Assembly (NCBI GenBank): GCA_016744015.1
Contig: JADGFD010000012.1
Location: 1 to 64,000 of the forward strand
Reading direction: 5' to 3'
From: Paracoccaceae bacterium
GTDB taxonomy: Bacteria; Pseudomonadota; Alphaproteobacteria; Rhodobacterales; Rhodobacteraceae
Length of the DNA stretch: 64,000 nt
The translations under genes were made by a program, and so were the position numbers. This document shows, piece after piece, positions 43,511 to 53,450 of the stretch. Position 1 is the stretch's first letter, and each line of letters opens with the position of its first letter. The notes beneath the pieces were generated by a model that saw only the letters and a program-made list of their open reading frames with translations, ran no database searches and was not told the DNA's origin.

Positions 43511-43702
43511 CCGAGGCGAAGCCGAGGCCACGGCCAGCGGCAGGCGTTTTTCAGCTTGCTGAAAAATGTGCTTTTGTCGAGTGGGGGTTTACCCCCGCAG
43601 AGACAAAAGCAAGCGCGGAGCTGCCGGACAGCTCTGGCGTCGCGCTTCCTCGGGGAGCTAAAGCCCCCCTCGTCGGCGCGGGTTGCGCAGGCGCAACCGT
43701 CT
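43511..43702. repeat. Structured GC-rich spacer with several hairpins
   Basis: Contains CCGAGGCGAAGCCGAGGCCACG (43511-43532; 21 of 22 bases recur at 52090-52111), a hairpin TTTTTCAGC/GCTGAAAAA (43547-43566), a nested hairpin GCTTTTGTC/GACAAAAGC around GGGGG/CCCCC (43570-43610), and TTCCTCGGGGAGC (43646-43658; also at 24988-25000). No gene seen. Confidence 0.7.
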
Positions 43703-46549
43703 TTAATCCTCGACGTAATCGCTCAGCGGCGGGCAGGTGCAGATCAGGTGACGGTCACCATAGGCGTTATCTACGCGATTAACCGGCGGCCAGTATTTGT
43801 CTACGCGGAAAGCGCCGGGGGGGTAGCAGGCTTGCTCGCGGGTGTAGGCCCGCTCCCAATCACCCACGAGGTCTTCGACTGTGTGGGGGGCGTGGTGCAG
43901 GGGGCTGTCGTCGTAGGCAATTTTTCCGTCCTCTATCTCCTGCGCCTCGGCGCGGATGGCCAGCATGGCGTCGACAAAGCGGTCCAGTTCGGCTTTTGGC
44001 TCGCTCTCCGTTGGCTCCACCATCAGGGTGCCAGCTACGGGCCAGCTCATTGTGGGGGCGTGAAAGCCGCTATCCATTAGGCGCTTGGCGATGTCATCTA
44101 CGCTGACGTCGCAGCATTCATTGAGCGGGCGGGTGTCTAGGATACACTCGTGCGCTACCCGGCCAATGTCGGATTTGAACAGCACATCGTAAGCGCCCTC
44201 TAAGCGTTTGGCGATGTAGTTGGCGTTGAGAATCGCGACTTTGGTGGCTTGGGTCAGGCCTTCGCTGCCCATTAGCAGCAGGTAAGCCCAGCTGATAACC
44301 AAGATAGACCCACTGCCCATAGGGGCCGCCGAAACGGGGCCAACGCCACCGCCGCGGGGGTCGCCGGGCAAGAAGGGCTCTAGGTGAGCGCCCACGCCGA
44401 TTGGCCCCATGCCTGGGCCACCGCCGCCATGGGGAATGGCGAAGGTTTTGTGCAGGTTGAGGTGGCTGACATCGCCGCCAATTTTGCCCGGCTGAACAAG
44501 GCCAACCATGGCGTTCATGTTGGCGCCGTCTATATAGACCTGCCCGCCATGGGCGTGGGTAATATCACAGACCTCGCGCACGGTTTCCTCAAATACGCCG
44601 TGGGTGGAGGGGTAGGTGATCATACAGGCGGCGAGCTTATCGCCCGCAGCTTCGGCTTTGCTGCGGAAATCTTCAAGGTCAATATCGCCGTTATCAGCTG
44701 ATTTCACCACCACCACATCCCAGCCAGCCATATGGGCCGAGGCGGGGTTGGTGCCGTGGGCTGAAACAGGAATTAGGCAAATATTGCGATCTCCCTCGCC
44801 ACGCGAGGCGTGGTAATTGCGGATGGTCAGCAGGCCGGCATATTCGCCTTGCGCGCCCGAATTGGGCTGGAGTGACATGGCATCATAGCCGGTGATTTTG
44901 CAGAGCTGGTCCATGAGCTGATCTGAAAGGGCTGTATACCCTTTGGCTTGGTCCAGCGGCACAAAGGGGTGCAGGTTGGCAATGCCGGGCCATGTGAGCG
45001 GGATCATCTCGGCGGTGGCATTCAGCTTCATGGTGCAAGAGCCGAGCGGGATCATCGAGCGGTCCAGCGCGAGGTCTCGGTCAGCCAAGCGGCGCATGTA
45101 GCGGGTCATTTCCGCCTCAGAGCGGTTCATATGAAAAATCGGATGGGTGAGGTATTCGTCAGTGCGCAGCATGTTTTTGGGCAGGCGATATTCGCGGTGC
45201 TTGGCGCTGTCGTCTTTGATGTTGCCGCCAAAAGCCCGCCAAACGGCCTCAATGGTTTCGGGGTAGGTTTGCTCGTCCAGCGAAATGCCGATGCGGTTTT
45301 TGCCGATTTTGCGCAGGTTAATGCCGTCATTCACCGCCGCTTTCAAAATCACGCCCTGTAGCGCGCCGACCTTCACGGTGATGGTGTCAAAAAACACTTC
45401 AGGCTCAATTTTAAAGCCGAGGCTTTCGAGCCCTTTGGCAAGGCGCGAGGTTTTGCGGTGCACCGATTGCGCAATTGCCTTCAGGCCTTTGGGGCCGTAA
45501 AACACCGCATACATCGAGGCCATAACCGCCAGCAACGCTTGCGCGGTGCAGACGTTTGAATTGGCCTTTTCACGCCGGATATGCTGCTCGCGGGTTTGTA
45601 GCGAAAGCCGATAGGCTTTGTTGCCGCGGGCATCAACCGAAACGCCGATAATCCGGCCCGGCATGGAGCGTTTGAGCTTGTCGGTGGTGGCCATATAGGC
45701 GGCGTGCGGGCCGCCATAGCCCATGGGCACGCCAAAGCGCTGGGTGGTGCCGATGGCAATATCGGCCCCCATTTCACCGGGGGATTTTAGCAGGCAAAGC
45801 GCGAGGATATCGCAGGCCATAATGGCGATGGCTTTGTTGGCGTGCAACTCTGCAATGCAGGCGCTAAAATCACGCACGCGGCCATAGGTGCCGGGGTATT
45901 GGAAGATGGCGCCAAACACTGTGGCGCCGTCCATCTCTGTTTCGGGGCTAGCGACAATCACTTCAATCCCCAGCGGCTCGGCGCGGGTTTTGATAACCTC
46001 AATCGTTTGTGGATGGCAGTTTTCATCTACAAAAAAGGCATTGGCTTTGGACCGGCTGCCGCGCTTGGCCATGGTCATGGCTTCGGCGGCTGCTGTGGCT
46101 TCATCGAGCAATGAAGCATTGGCGATGGGCAGGCCGGTAAGATCACTCACCATGGTCTGGAAGTTCAGCAGGGCCTCTAGGCGGCCTTGCGAAATTTCGG
46201 GCTGATAGGGGGTATAGGCGGTATACCATGCCGGATTTTCAAGAATATTCCGCTGGATCACCGGCGGGGTCATGGTGCCGTGGTAGCCTTGGCCAATCAG
46301 CGATGTGAGCACTTTATTTTGGCCGATCACGGCTTCCATGTGGTGCAACACATCGCGCTCTGTCATGCCTTCCCCGATGCTCAGCGGGCTTTCCTGCCGG
46401 ATGCTGGCCGGAACGGTCTCATCAATCAGCGCATCGAGGCTTTCCACCCCAACCACCTTAAGCATATCCGCCATCTCGATGGGCGAGGGGCCGATATGGC
46501 GGCGGTTGGCAAAATCATAAGGCTGGTATTTAGTGATCTCGAAGGACAT
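43703..46549 (-). CDS. gcvP: Glycine dehydrogenase (decarboxylating), GcvP
   Basis: 948-aa P-protein of the glycine cleavage system, full length with fused alpha and beta halves. The PLP Lys is in [18 protein letters not shown]; other typical segments are [19 protein letters not shown] near residue 109 and the C-terminal [20 protein letters not shown]. Third gene of gcvT-gcvH-gcvP on the minus strand. It decarboxylates glycine and passes the aminomethyl group to lipoyl-GcvH. Confidence 0.98.
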   Translation of the reverse strand: MSFEITKYQPYDFANRRHIGPSPIEMADMLKVVGVESLDALIDETVPASIRQESPLSIGEGMTERDVLHHMEAVIGQNKVLTSLIGQGYHGTMTPPVIQRNILENPAWYTAYTPYQPEISQGRLEALLNFQTMVSDLTGLPIANASLLDEATAAAEAMTMAKRGSRSKANAFFVDENCHPQTIEVIKTRAEPLGIEVIVASPETEMDGATVFGAIFQYPGTYGRVRDFSACIAELHANKAIAIMACDILALCLLKSPGEMGADIAIGTTQRFGVPMGYGGPHAAYMATTDKLKRSMPGRIIGVSVDARGNKAYRLSLQTREQHIRREKANSNVCTAQALLAVMASMYAVFYGPKGLKAIAQSVHRKTSRLAKGLESLGFKIEPEVFFDTITVKVGALQGVILKAAVNDGINLRKIGKNRIGISLDEQTYPETIEAVWRAFGGNIKDDSAKHREYRLPKNMLRTDEYLTHPIFHMNRSEAEMTRYMRRLADRDLALDRSMIPLGSCTMKLNATAEMIPLTWPGIANLHPFVPLDQAKGYTALSDQLMDQLCKITGYDAMSLQPNSGAQGEYAGLLTIRNYHASRGEGDRNICLIPVSAHGTNPASAHMAGWDVVVVKSADNGDIDLEDFRSKAEAAGDKLAACMITYPSTHGVFEETVREVCDITHAHGGQVYIDGANMNAMVGLVQPGKIGGDVSHLNLHKTFAIPHGGGGPGMGPIGVGAHLEPFLPGDPRGGGVGPVSAAPMGSGSILVISWAYLLLMGSEGLTQATKVAILNANYIAKRLEGAYDVLFKSDIGRVAHECILDTRPLNECCDVSVDDIAKRLMDSGFHAPTMSWPVAGTLMVEPTESEPKAELDRFVDAMLAIRAEAQEIEDGKIAYDDSPLHHAPHTVEDLVGDWERAYTREQACYPPGAFRVDKYWPPVNRVDNAYGDRHLICTCPPLSDYVED

Positions 46550-46570
46550 GGGCAGGCTCCGGCAGTGTGG

Positions 46571-46936
46571 TTAGTCGATCAGGGCTTTGTAGGCGTTTAT
46601 GTCGAGCAGGTTGGAGAGCTCGGAGGTATCGCTGATTTTGATCTTGTAAAACCATGCATTGCCCTCGGCGTCTTCATTGACCATGCTGGGGTTGTCTTCC
46701 AGCGCGCCGTTGGCCTCAAGAACTTCCATTGCCAGTGGGGCATAAAGCTCGGACGCGGCTTTAACGCTTTCAACAACGCCGATTTCGTCGTCTTTATCAA
46801 AGGTTTCGCCCGCTTCTTGCAGCTCAACAAATACGACTTCGCCAAGGGCTTCGGCGGCGTGTTTGGTAATGCCCAGTGTGGCGGTGTCGCCTTCAACTTC
46901 AAGCCATTCGTGCTCTTCTGTGTAATAGGTGGTCAT
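46571..46936 (-). CDS. gcvH: Glycine cleavage H protein
   Basis: 121-aa lipoyl carrier. The lipoylated Lys is in GVVESVKAASELYAPL. Starts MTTYYTEEHEWLEVEGD. 21 bases before gcvP and 14 after gcvT. Confidence 0.97.
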   Translation of the reverse strand: MTTYYTEEHEWLEVEGDTATLGITKHAAEALGEVVFVELQEAGETFDKDDEIGVVESVKAASELYAPLAMEVLEANGALEDNPSMVNEDAEGNAWFYKIKISDTSELSNLLDINAYKALID

Positions 46937-46950
46937 GGGGGAAACCCTTT

Positions 46951-48036
46951 CTAGCGTTTGTAATTTTGTGCCACGAAGGGCAGCTTGATGATGGTGGCAG
47001 GGCGAGGTTTGCCCCGAATGATGAGGTTAACCGATGTGCCCTCAGCGGCATGGGCTGTGCTGACATAACCCATGGAAACGGGGCCGTCATAAGTGGGGCC
47101 AAAGCCGCCAGAGGTGATGCTGCCGATGATGTTGCCTGCCTCATCAGCCACCTCAACGCCACGGCGCGCAGGGGCGCGGCCTTCGGGCTTGATGCCAACA
47201 AGCTTACGGGAAGGGCCTTCGGCCAGCTCGCGCTGAATGCGCTCGGCGCCGGGAAAGCCGCCTTCTTCACGGCGCTTTTTCTGCATGGCCCAGTTTAGAT
47301 TGGCTTCAACGGGGGAGGTGTCGTTGTCAATATCATTGCCATAAAGGCAGAGACCGGCTTCAAGGCGCAGGCTATCGCGCGCACCTAGGCCCGCTGGCTC
47401 TAGGTCTGGATGGGTGAGCAAGAGCCTGCAAATTTCGACCACGTTTTCTTCCGGTATCGAAATCTCGTATCCGTCTTCACCTGTGTAGCCAAGCCGCGAA
47501 ATGCGGACCTCAACACCGGCGATCTCGGCGATGGCGGTTTGCATAAACGTGAGCTCGGCCGCGATGGGGGCATGGGCGGCGACAATGGCTTCGGCAGCGG
47601 GGCCTTGCACCGCAATGAGTGCGCGCGCCAGCTCTGTGACCTCAATATCGAGGGTGCGCATATGGGCGATATCCTGATCCCGCATTGAGGCATTGACCAC
47701 CACAAAATGATGGTCGCCTGCATTGGCAACGATCAGATCATCCATAATGCCGCCCTGCGGATTTGTGAAAAACGTGTAGCGGGCCTTGCCTGCGGGCAGG
47801 GGTTGAAAGCTGGATGGACAAAGGGTTTCGAGCTTTTGGGCTACGTTTTCGCCCCGCAGTTCAACCTGCCCCATATGGGATACATCAAACAGCGCCGCTT
47901 TCTCGCGGCACTGCTTATGCTCGGCGGCCACGCCAGCGGTGTAGTTTACCGGCATCATCCAGCCAGCAAAATCAACCATTTTGCCGCCCAGTTCGACGTG
48001 CAGATCATATAGCGGGGTTTTACGGGGTTCGCTCAT
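46951..48036 (-). CDS. gcvT: Aminomethyltransferase GcvT
   Basis: 361-aa T-protein that releases ammonia and makes methylene-tetrahydrofolate. Start at 48036 (MSEPRKTPLYDLHVELGGKM) follows AAAGGAGG; an upstream extension is rejected. Diagnostic segments are MVDFAGWMMPVNYTAG, FDVSHMGQVELRG and RLGYTGEDGYEISIP. Head of gcvT-H-P. A palindrome at 48076-48095 upstream is a likely operator. Confidence 0.97.
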   Translation of the reverse strand: MSEPRKTPLYDLHVELGGKMVDFAGWMMPVNYTAGVAAEHKQCREKAALFDVSHMGQVELRGENVAQKLETLCPSSFQPLPAGKARYTFFTNPQGGIMDDLIVANAGDHHFVVVNASMRDQDIAHMRTLDIEVTELARALIAVQGPAAEAIVAAHAPIAAELTFMQTAIAEIAGVEVRISRLGYTGEDGYEISIPEENVVEICRLLLTHPDLEPAGLGARDSLRLEAGLCLYGNDIDNDTSPVEANLNWAMQKKRREEGGFPGAERIQRELAEGPSRKLVGIKPEGRAPARRGVEVADEAGNIIGSITSGGFGPTYDGPVSMGYVSTAHAAEGTSVNLIIRGKPRPATIIKLPFVAQNYKR

Positions 48037-48075
48037 AATGCCTCCTTTATGTGAATCAGTATACGTTGGTCTACC

Positions 48076-48095
48076 ATGTTTCCTATCGGAAACAT
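48076..48095. promoter_or_regulatory. Palindromic operator between gcvT and TRAP gene
   Basis: ATGTTTCC TATC GGAAACAT, an eight-base perfect inverted repeat with a four-base centre, 40 bp upstream of gcvT and about 125 bp upstream of the divergent binding-protein gene. Form fits a dimeric repressor or activator site. Confidence 0.6.
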
Positions 48096-48219
48096 ACGCG
48101 GGCTTTTCCTGCATTTCCAGTAAAATCTAGCCATTGATCGAAAAGAATTTCTACCCCATGATGGAAGGGTCTAAAAGGCCAATTGCAATAACCGCGTGCA
48201 CGCGCAAAGGGAGAAGAGT

Positions 48220-49254
48220 ATGAAAAAACGTTCATTTTTGAAGGCGGGCCTGATGGCGGCGCTTATGGCCAGCGGCATGCCTGCCGTGGCGCAAGAAGTG
48301 ACCCTGAGGATGCACCAGTTTTTGCCACCTCAAGCGACTGTGCCAGCGCAAATCCTGATCCCATGGGCGGAGCAAATTGGCGAGGCTTCTGGCGGCCGCA
48401 TTAAGGTTGAAGTATATTCCGCAATGGCGTTGGGTGGCACGCCGCCACAGCTGATGGACCAAGTGGTTGATGGCGTTGTGGATATCGCCTGGACCTTGCC
48501 AGGCTATACGCCGGGCCGCTTCCCGCGCACCGAGGTTTTTGAACTGCCATTTATGATGACCACGCCGAGCGCAACTTCACGCGCGCTCTGGTCACTTTAT
48601 GAGAGCGATATGGCCGACACTGAATATGCCGGTGTGCACATTCTGGGCGCTTGGGTGCATGGGCCGGGGGTTATCCACGTGAATGGAGACCCGATTGAAA
48701 CGGTTGACGATATGGACGGGCTAAAGCTGCGCGGCCCAACCCGTGTGATCAATGATATGCTTGGCGAGCTTGGGGCGACGCCCATCGGCTTGCCTGTGCC
48801 AGCGATTCCTGAAAACCTCGCAAAAGGCGTGATTGATGGCACGGTTATTCCGTGGGAAGTGACCAAAGCGTTGAAGGTCGCTGAACTCACAGACGCCCAC
48901 ACGGAATTTGCCGGTGAGCATGCGCTTTATACTGCGGCTTTTGTTTTGGTTATGAATAAGGCTGTTTATGAAGCGCTGCCCGCAGATCTTCAGGCCATAA
49001 TGGACGAAAACTCGGGCGCGGATTTCTCGGCCAACGCGGGTGATGTAATGCTGGCGGGCGATGGGCCCGCACGGCAAATTGCGGTTGATCGCGGGAATAC
49101 CGTTATTACCGTTGAGGGCGATGCACTGAGCCCATGGCAAGCTGCGGCGCAGCCAGTGATTGACCGTTGGGTCGCAGAAATGGCTGAAAAAGGCATTGAT
49201 GGCGCTGATCTACTGGCACGTGCCCGCGCAGCGATTGCCGCGAGCGGCATGTAA
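48220..49254 (+). CDS. TRAP transporter solute-binding protein (DctP family)
   Basis: 344-aa periplasmic binding protein. Signal peptide MKKRSFLKAGLMAALMASGMPAVAQ; start 48220 chosen from AAAGGGAGAAG upstream. DctP-like core: LRMHQFLPPQATVP, GLKLRGPTRVINDMLGELGA with the ligand-carboxylate Arg, and GVIDGTVIPWEV. No DctQ or DctM membrane subunits are in the window, so it is an orphan. The divergent gcv operon may point to an amino-acid-derived ligand, which is speculative. Confidence 0.9.
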   Translation: MKKRSFLKAGLMAALMASGMPAVAQEVTLRMHQFLPPQATVPAQILIPWAEQIGEASGGRIKVEVYSAMALGGTPPQLMDQVVDGVVDIAWTLPGYTPGRFPRTEVFELPFMMTTPSATSRALWSLYESDMADTEYAGVHILGAWVHGPGVIHVNGDPIETVDDMDGLKLRGPTRVINDMLGELGATPIGLPVPAIPENLAKGVIDGTVIPWEVTKALKVAELTDAHTEFAGEHALYTAAFVLVMNKAVYEALPADLQAIMDENSGADFSANAGDVMLAGDGPARQIAVDRGNTVITVEGDALSPWQAAAQPVIDRWVAEMAEKGIDGADLLARARAAIAASGM

Positions 49255-49260
49255 AGCATA

Positions 49261-49287
49261 GCCCTGCCTGTATCGCGCGGGCAGGGC
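49261..49287 (+). terminator. Hairpin after TRAP binding-protein gene
   Basis: GCCCTGCC with GGCAGGGC, eight-base stem and 11-base loop, just after the stop. U-tract is weak. Confidence 0.6.
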
Positions 49288-49378
49288 AACTTGTTGATTC
49301 GCAATGGACTTTACGCTATGGTAAAGGTGTTGCGGTTGCTCGGGGCCGCATCGACAAACCATTTGCGGAGAACTTACC

Positions 49379-49585
49379 ATGAAATTTAATGCAAATATCG
49401 GCTCTGTTGATCGAGCTGCGCGCATCCTTGTGGGCCTTGTGCTTTTTGCCCTGAGCTATGCACAATATTTTGGCAGCTTTAGCTGGGTTGGCGTGCTGGT
49501 CGGTGGTATTCTTATGATCACCGCCGTGTTTAGCTTTTGCCCAATTTACGGCATTCTAAAGATGAGCACCGCCAAGAAGGACTAA
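49379..49585 (+). CDS. DUF2892 family inner membrane protein
   Basis: 68-aa YgaP-like small membrane protein. FNANIGSVDRAARILVGLVL is the family start, with two hydrophobic helices (about 13-32 and 38-56) and the Cys in FSFCPIYGILKMST. Such domains often accompany rhodanese or sulfur genes, but no partner is adjacent. Its own ribosome site is GGAGA upstream. Confidence 0.9.
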   Translation: MKFNANIGSVDRAARILVGLVLFALSYAQYFGSFSWVGVLVGGILMITAVFSFCPIYGILKMSTAKKD

Positions 49586-49674
49586 ACCGCCCAATATGGC
49601 GGCGCAGTTGTCCCGTGCGGGATAGACTGTCCTTTTATGTAGCATAATGTGTCCTTTTTTCGGGCAAACCCCGA

Positions 49675-49711
49675 AAGTGGTCATCCGACTAATATTGTCA
49701 GATGACCACTT
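49675..49711. repeat. Inverted repeat beside APH-family gene
   Basis: AAGTGGTCATC and GATGACCACTT plus GAC/GTC inside, one mismatch, seven-base loop. Lies 45 bases beyond the 3' end of the minus-strand kinase gene; could be its terminator or the edge of an inserted segment. Confidence 0.6.
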
Positions 49712-49755
49712 CGAGCCTATGCTGCCGTTCGCACCTTAGTCAGCTTTTTGGTTTC

Positions 49756-50667
49756 CTAAGTGTCGAGCGGTGGAATCCCGTTTGCTATCCATGCGCGGAC
49801 ACGCGCCGCTGCCTTATCGCCAATGCGATTTCCCTGTGGCTTTGCGGCAAGGGCGCTAAGAGAAAACATGTCCAGAATTCGTGCTTGAAGCCGCCACTGA
49901 TCAGTAAGTTGCGGTGTAAACTCTTTGAAGCTCTCAACGAAACCTGCAAGAAAGCCAGCCGGGTAATCGGAGTTAAACCTGCAGAAGTTACCTACATCTG
50001 CAAATGGGCATCCTGAGTAGGCAAATTCCCAGTCGATGATTGCGGCAACCCGCCAACTACCCGTGGCGCGGTCCACAATGATGTTCTTGGGGTTCATGTC
50101 CGAGTGCACTAACCGGCTAAATGAGTCTATGGCCTCCAGAGACGCTGCGCTCTGGAGGGTCAAATTCAGCCAGTCATCTATCTCGGATGGCGAGAGCCGG
50201 TCCGATGCAGCCAGTTGAACTGCGCAGAAATCCGTAAGCTGTTGAGACCACGGCTCTTCGCTTGTTAGTAGAAGATTTTCATTTTCGAAAAACCCTGCTT
50301 GCGCAAACTCGATTTTGCCAACCGAGGCAACAATCCTCCCGAGCTCAGCAGCTAAGTCGTTGAAATCTTCATGGTCGCCACTATTACGTAACGCTTCCTC
50401 CAAGTTCTGACCTTCAATGTACTCCAGAACTGAATACCCATCCCCGGACGCTAAGACCGTCGGCACTGGCACGACGGTCTTAGCTAGTGTTAAAACCGCA
50501 GCTTCGACCGCCGAACTAGCTTCGCCAAAACGCACGACAACGCGTTGACCGTCTGAGCATTGCACTAACCATGACTCATGAGAAAAGCCACCTGTTAGTT
50601 TTTCTGCCGAGACAACGTTTGTGCCAATCTCGGCGATAATAGGAGAGATTAGGGCGTACTTGGTCAT
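49756..50667 (-). CDS. APH-family phosphotransferase
   Basis: 303-aa aminoglycoside phosphotransferase/choline kinase-fold protein. The Brenner motif is LVHSDMNPKNIIVD (about residue 193) and the DFG-like metal motif is IIDWEFAYSGCPFADV. ATG 50667 (MTKYALISP) is chosen over an upstream frame without a ribosome site. Sequence here appears less GC-rich than the neighbours and the flanking spacers are unusual, suggesting recent acquisition. Substrate unknown; resistance cannot be inferred. Confidence 0.85.
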   Translation of the reverse strand: MTKYALISPIIAEIGTNVVSAEKLTGGFSHESWLVQCSDGQRVVVRFGEASSAVEAAVLTLAKTVVPVPTVLASGDGYSVLEYIEGQNLEEALRNSGDHEDFNDLAAELGRIVASVGKIEFAQAGFFENENLLLTSEEPWSQQLTDFCAVQLAASDRLSPSEIDDWLNLTLQSAASLEAIDSFSRLVHSDMNPKNIIVDRATGSWRVAAIIDWEFAYSGCPFADVGNFCRFNSDYPAGFLAGFVESFKEFTPQLTDQWRLQARILDMFSLSALAAKPQGNRIGDKAAARVRAWIANGIPPLDT

Positions 50668-50770
50668 TTTTACCGATTCATAAATGTGATTGAACGCATT
50701 GTAGAGCAAAAATATCCTGCGCAAAGGACAAACTATAGTGCACACCACAGCGTTAACCTTTGCAAGTGTG

Positions 50771-51982
50771 CTATCGGCTGAATTTTGCGGCCAGTTCTAC
50801 ATGGCCAGACCAGCGGAATTGGTCAACCGGCTGTACCCAATCAAGCGTGAAGCCAGCATCGGTGAGGATTTTGGCATCACGGGCAAAGCTGACAGGATTG
50901 CAGGAAACGGCACCGATAAGGCTAAGGCTTGAGGCCGCGATCTCTTCCATTTGGGCCTTCGCCCCGGCGCGGGGCGGGTCGATGACCACCGCGTCATATC
51001 GTTTAAGCTCAAGCGGCACCAAGGGGCGTCGAAACAGGTCTCGCGTTTCGGTGGTGACGGTTTTCAGGCCTTGGGCAAAGCGCCAGCCGGTGTCGAGCGC
51101 CTTGAGCATTTCAGCTTCGCCTTCAATGGCATGCACTTCGGCATGCTCGGAAAGGGGCAAGGAAAACGTGCCGCATCCGGCAAAAAGATCAGCAATGCGT
51201 TTGGCCCCGCTGACCGCCTCTTGCATGGCGGCAATCAGCGTTGCTTCGCCCTCAAGCGTGGCTTGAAGGAACGCGCCTGATGGCGGCAGGACATTGGCTT
51301 TGCCCATGGGCTGCACCGGGCGGGCGCGGTCTGCGATTTGCTCATCATTCCAGCTAAGACGGGCGAGCGCGAGTTCATTGGCCAAAGTGGCGAGGCGGGC
51401 GCGAAGCGGACCATCTAGCGGTTTGGCTTCAAGCACGCTTATATCGGGGCCAGTAGCACTATACGTGACCGAGAGTTTGATCTCGCCTTTGCGAGAAGCC
51501 CCGAGGCCCGCGAGCGCATGGCAGGCGGGCAAGGCGGCCATGATTTCTGGCTTTAGCAGGTGGCATTGCTCAAGGGGGAAGATATCAGCCGAGCCGCGCT
51601 TGTGAAAGCCAATTTGGGTGGTTTTTTTGGTGCGGCGCGCTGAAAAGGTGGCACGGCGGCGGCTTTGCTGTGGCGAGGTGGCAATGGAGCGGAAAGGGGC
51701 GGAAAGACCTTGCGCTTGTAGCGCGCGGCTTATGGCCTCTACCTTCCAACCCGCAAGAAATTCATCAGCGGCATGCTGGAGCGCACAGCCCCCACAGGTG
51801 CCAAAATGCGGGCAGGGTGGGGTGACTCGGGCGGGTGAGTCCGTGATGCGCCTGCCTTTAAAAACGCCGCCTTCGAAATGCCCTTCAAACACCTCACCCG
51901 GGAGGGCGAAGGGGATAAAGCGATCATCTTCCGTAATACCATCCCCTTTGAGGCCTAGGCGAGTGACGGTGTATTCTGGCAT
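50771..51982 (-). CDS. TrmA/RumA-type RNA 5-methyluridine methyltransferase
   Basis: 403-aa class I SAM RNA methyltransferase. A TRAM-like N-terminus is followed by the 4Fe-4S Cys set CPHFGTCGGCALQH and EQCHLL, the SAM loop RIADLFAGCGTFSLPL, VVIDPPRAG and the catalytic Cys in GAVSCNPVSFARD. Start 51982 (MPEYTVTRLGLKGDG) follows AAAAGGAG. Probably methylates a specific uridine in 23S rRNA or tRNA; which one is not clear. Confidence 0.92.
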   Translation of the reverse strand: MPEYTVTRLGLKGDGITEDDRFIPFALPGEVFEGHFEGGVFKGRRITDSPARVTPPCPHFGTCGGCALQHAADEFLAGWKVEAISRALQAQGLSAPFRSIATSPQQSRRRATFSARRTKKTTQIGFHKRGSADIFPLEQCHLLKPEIMAALPACHALAGLGASRKGEIKLSVTYSATGPDISVLEAKPLDGPLRARLATLANELALARLSWNDEQIADRARPVQPMGKANVLPPSGAFLQATLEGEATLIAAMQEAVSGAKRIADLFAGCGTFSLPLSEHAEVHAIEGEAEMLKALDTGWRFAQGLKTVTTETRDLFRRPLVPLELKRYDAVVIDPPRAGAKAQMEEIAASSLSLIGAVSCNPVSFARDAKILTDAGFTLDWVQPVDQFRWSGHVELAAKFSR

Positions 51983-52029
51983 GAGACGCTCCTTTTGGGC
52001 CTGCATAAAGCGGGGGGGCGCAAACTGCA

Positions 52030-52140
52030 AGTTGGGCTATGCGCCCCTCAGGGGCGAGCGCGCGTGCGCGAGGGGGCGTGTCGCCCCCGCCGAGGCGCAG
52101 CCGAGGCCACGCCCAACTGCCGAAGGCAGGCGGGAGAACT
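52030..52140. repeat. GC-rich palindromic spacer
   Basis: Holds CCGAGGCGCAGCCGAGGCCACG (52090-52111), matching 43511-43532 with one change, and short hairpins such as GCCCCTCAGGGGC and GGGGGCGTGTCGCCCCC. No gene seen between the methyltransferase and the aminotransferase. Confidence 0.65.
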
Positions 52141-52244
52141 AGCTTGCGGCTTGGCACAAGTGTTGCTCAAGGGCTGGACGGGAGGTATAGGAGCGGATAA
52201 ACTGCCACAAACGGGCGATGAGACCCAAAGGTAATGAGGCCAAT

Positions 52245-53450
52245 ATGCAGTATCCTACGCGGTTTTCGGCCTTGCCCGAATACGCTTTCCCACGTTTGCA
52301 CGCTTTGCTTGCGCCGGTGCCTGCCGGTGGTGATGTGCTACACATGACCATTGGGGAGCCCAAGCACAGCTATCCCGCCTTCGCGATGAAAGCTGTGGCA
52401 GCCCATGCGGAAGGCTTTAACAAATACCCGCCCAATGAAGGCGCACCAGAGCTGCGTGCGGCCATTGCCGGCTGGGTTGAGCGACGCTACGGCGTTGCGT
52501 TGGATGTTGAAAGCCAAATTCTCCCGCTGAACGGCACCCGTGAAGGGCTGTTTAATGCTTGCCTAGCTCTTTGCCCTGAAGAAAAAAAAGGTGCAAAGCC
52601 CTTGGTGCTTTTGCCCAACCCGTTTTACCAGTGCTACATGGTTGCCGCCCGCGCAGCGGGGGCCGAGGCGGTGTTTGTGAATGCCGAATCGGACCACAGT
52701 TTTTTGCCGGATTTCGAGACGCTGGGGCCTGAGATATTGGACCGCACGGCCATTATTTATATGTGCTCACCTTCCAACCCGCAGGGCGCTGTGGCGAGCG
52801 CCGCCTACTGGCGTACTTTGCTTGCACTGGCCGAAAAGCATGATTTTATGGTTTTTGCCGATGAGTGCTATAGCGAGATTTACCGTGATGAAGCCCCTGT
52901 GGGGGTTTTGCAAATAGCGCAGGAAGTAGGGGCTGATCCGTCTAGGGTGCTGGCGTTTCACTCGCTTTCGAAGCGCTCCAACTTGCCGGGTTTTCGCTCT
53001 GGCTTTGTGGCCACGTCGGCTGAAAATATCCGCGAGCTTCGGCAGTTGCGCAATTATACTGGCGCACCGATTCCACTCCCTATCCAGATGGCTTCTGCCG
53101 AAGTTTGGGCCGATGAGGCCCATGTAGAGGAGAATCGTAACCTCTATCGGGCTAAGTTTGACTTGGCGGACGAGATATTGGGCAAGATGCCGGGCTACGC
53201 CTCGCCCGAAGCCGGCTTCTTTTTGTGGCTCAAGGTTGCTGACGGGGAAAAAGCGGCCTTGGATATTTGGCAAAAAAGCGGTATTCGAGTGCTGCCGGGG
53301 GCGTATCTTTCGCAAGATACACCACATGGCAATCCGGGGAGCGAGTATATCCGCGTCGCTTTGGTGGCGGATTATAGCGAGGTTGGGCGTGGTTTGCGGG
53401 CGATCAGAGATGTTTTAAGCGCCGCAGGAGGCTTTGAATGGCACTATTAG
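52245..53450 (+). CDS. dapC: Class I/II aminotransferase, DapC-like
   Basis: 401-aa PLP aminotransferase, probably succinyldiaminopimelate transaminase of lysine and murein synthesis. PLP Lys is in [16 protein letters not shown]; the cofactor region has [29 protein letters not shown] and [11 protein letters not shown] 52245 is preferred over an ATG nine codons upstream. Its 3' end overlaps ftsK by 13 bases. Confidence 0.88.
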   Translation: MQYPTRFSALPEYAFPRLHALLAPVPAGGDVLHMTIGEPKHSYPAFAMKAVAAHAEGFNKYPPNEGAPELRAAIAGWVERRYGVALDVESQILPLNGTREGLFNACLALCPEEKKGAKPLVLLPNPFYQCYMVAARAAGAEAVFVNAESDHSFLPDFETLGPEILDRTAIIYMCSPSNPQGAVASAAYWRTLLALAEKHDFMVFADECYSEIYRDEAPVGVLQIAQEVGADPSRVLAFHSLSKRSNLPGFRSGFVATSAENIRELRQLRNYTGAPIPLPIQMASAEVWADEAHVEENRNLYRAKFDLADEILGKMPGYASPEAGFFLWLKVADGEKAALDIWQKSGIRVLPGAYLSQDTPHGNPGSEYIRVALVADYSEVGRGLRAIRDVLSAAGGFEWHY

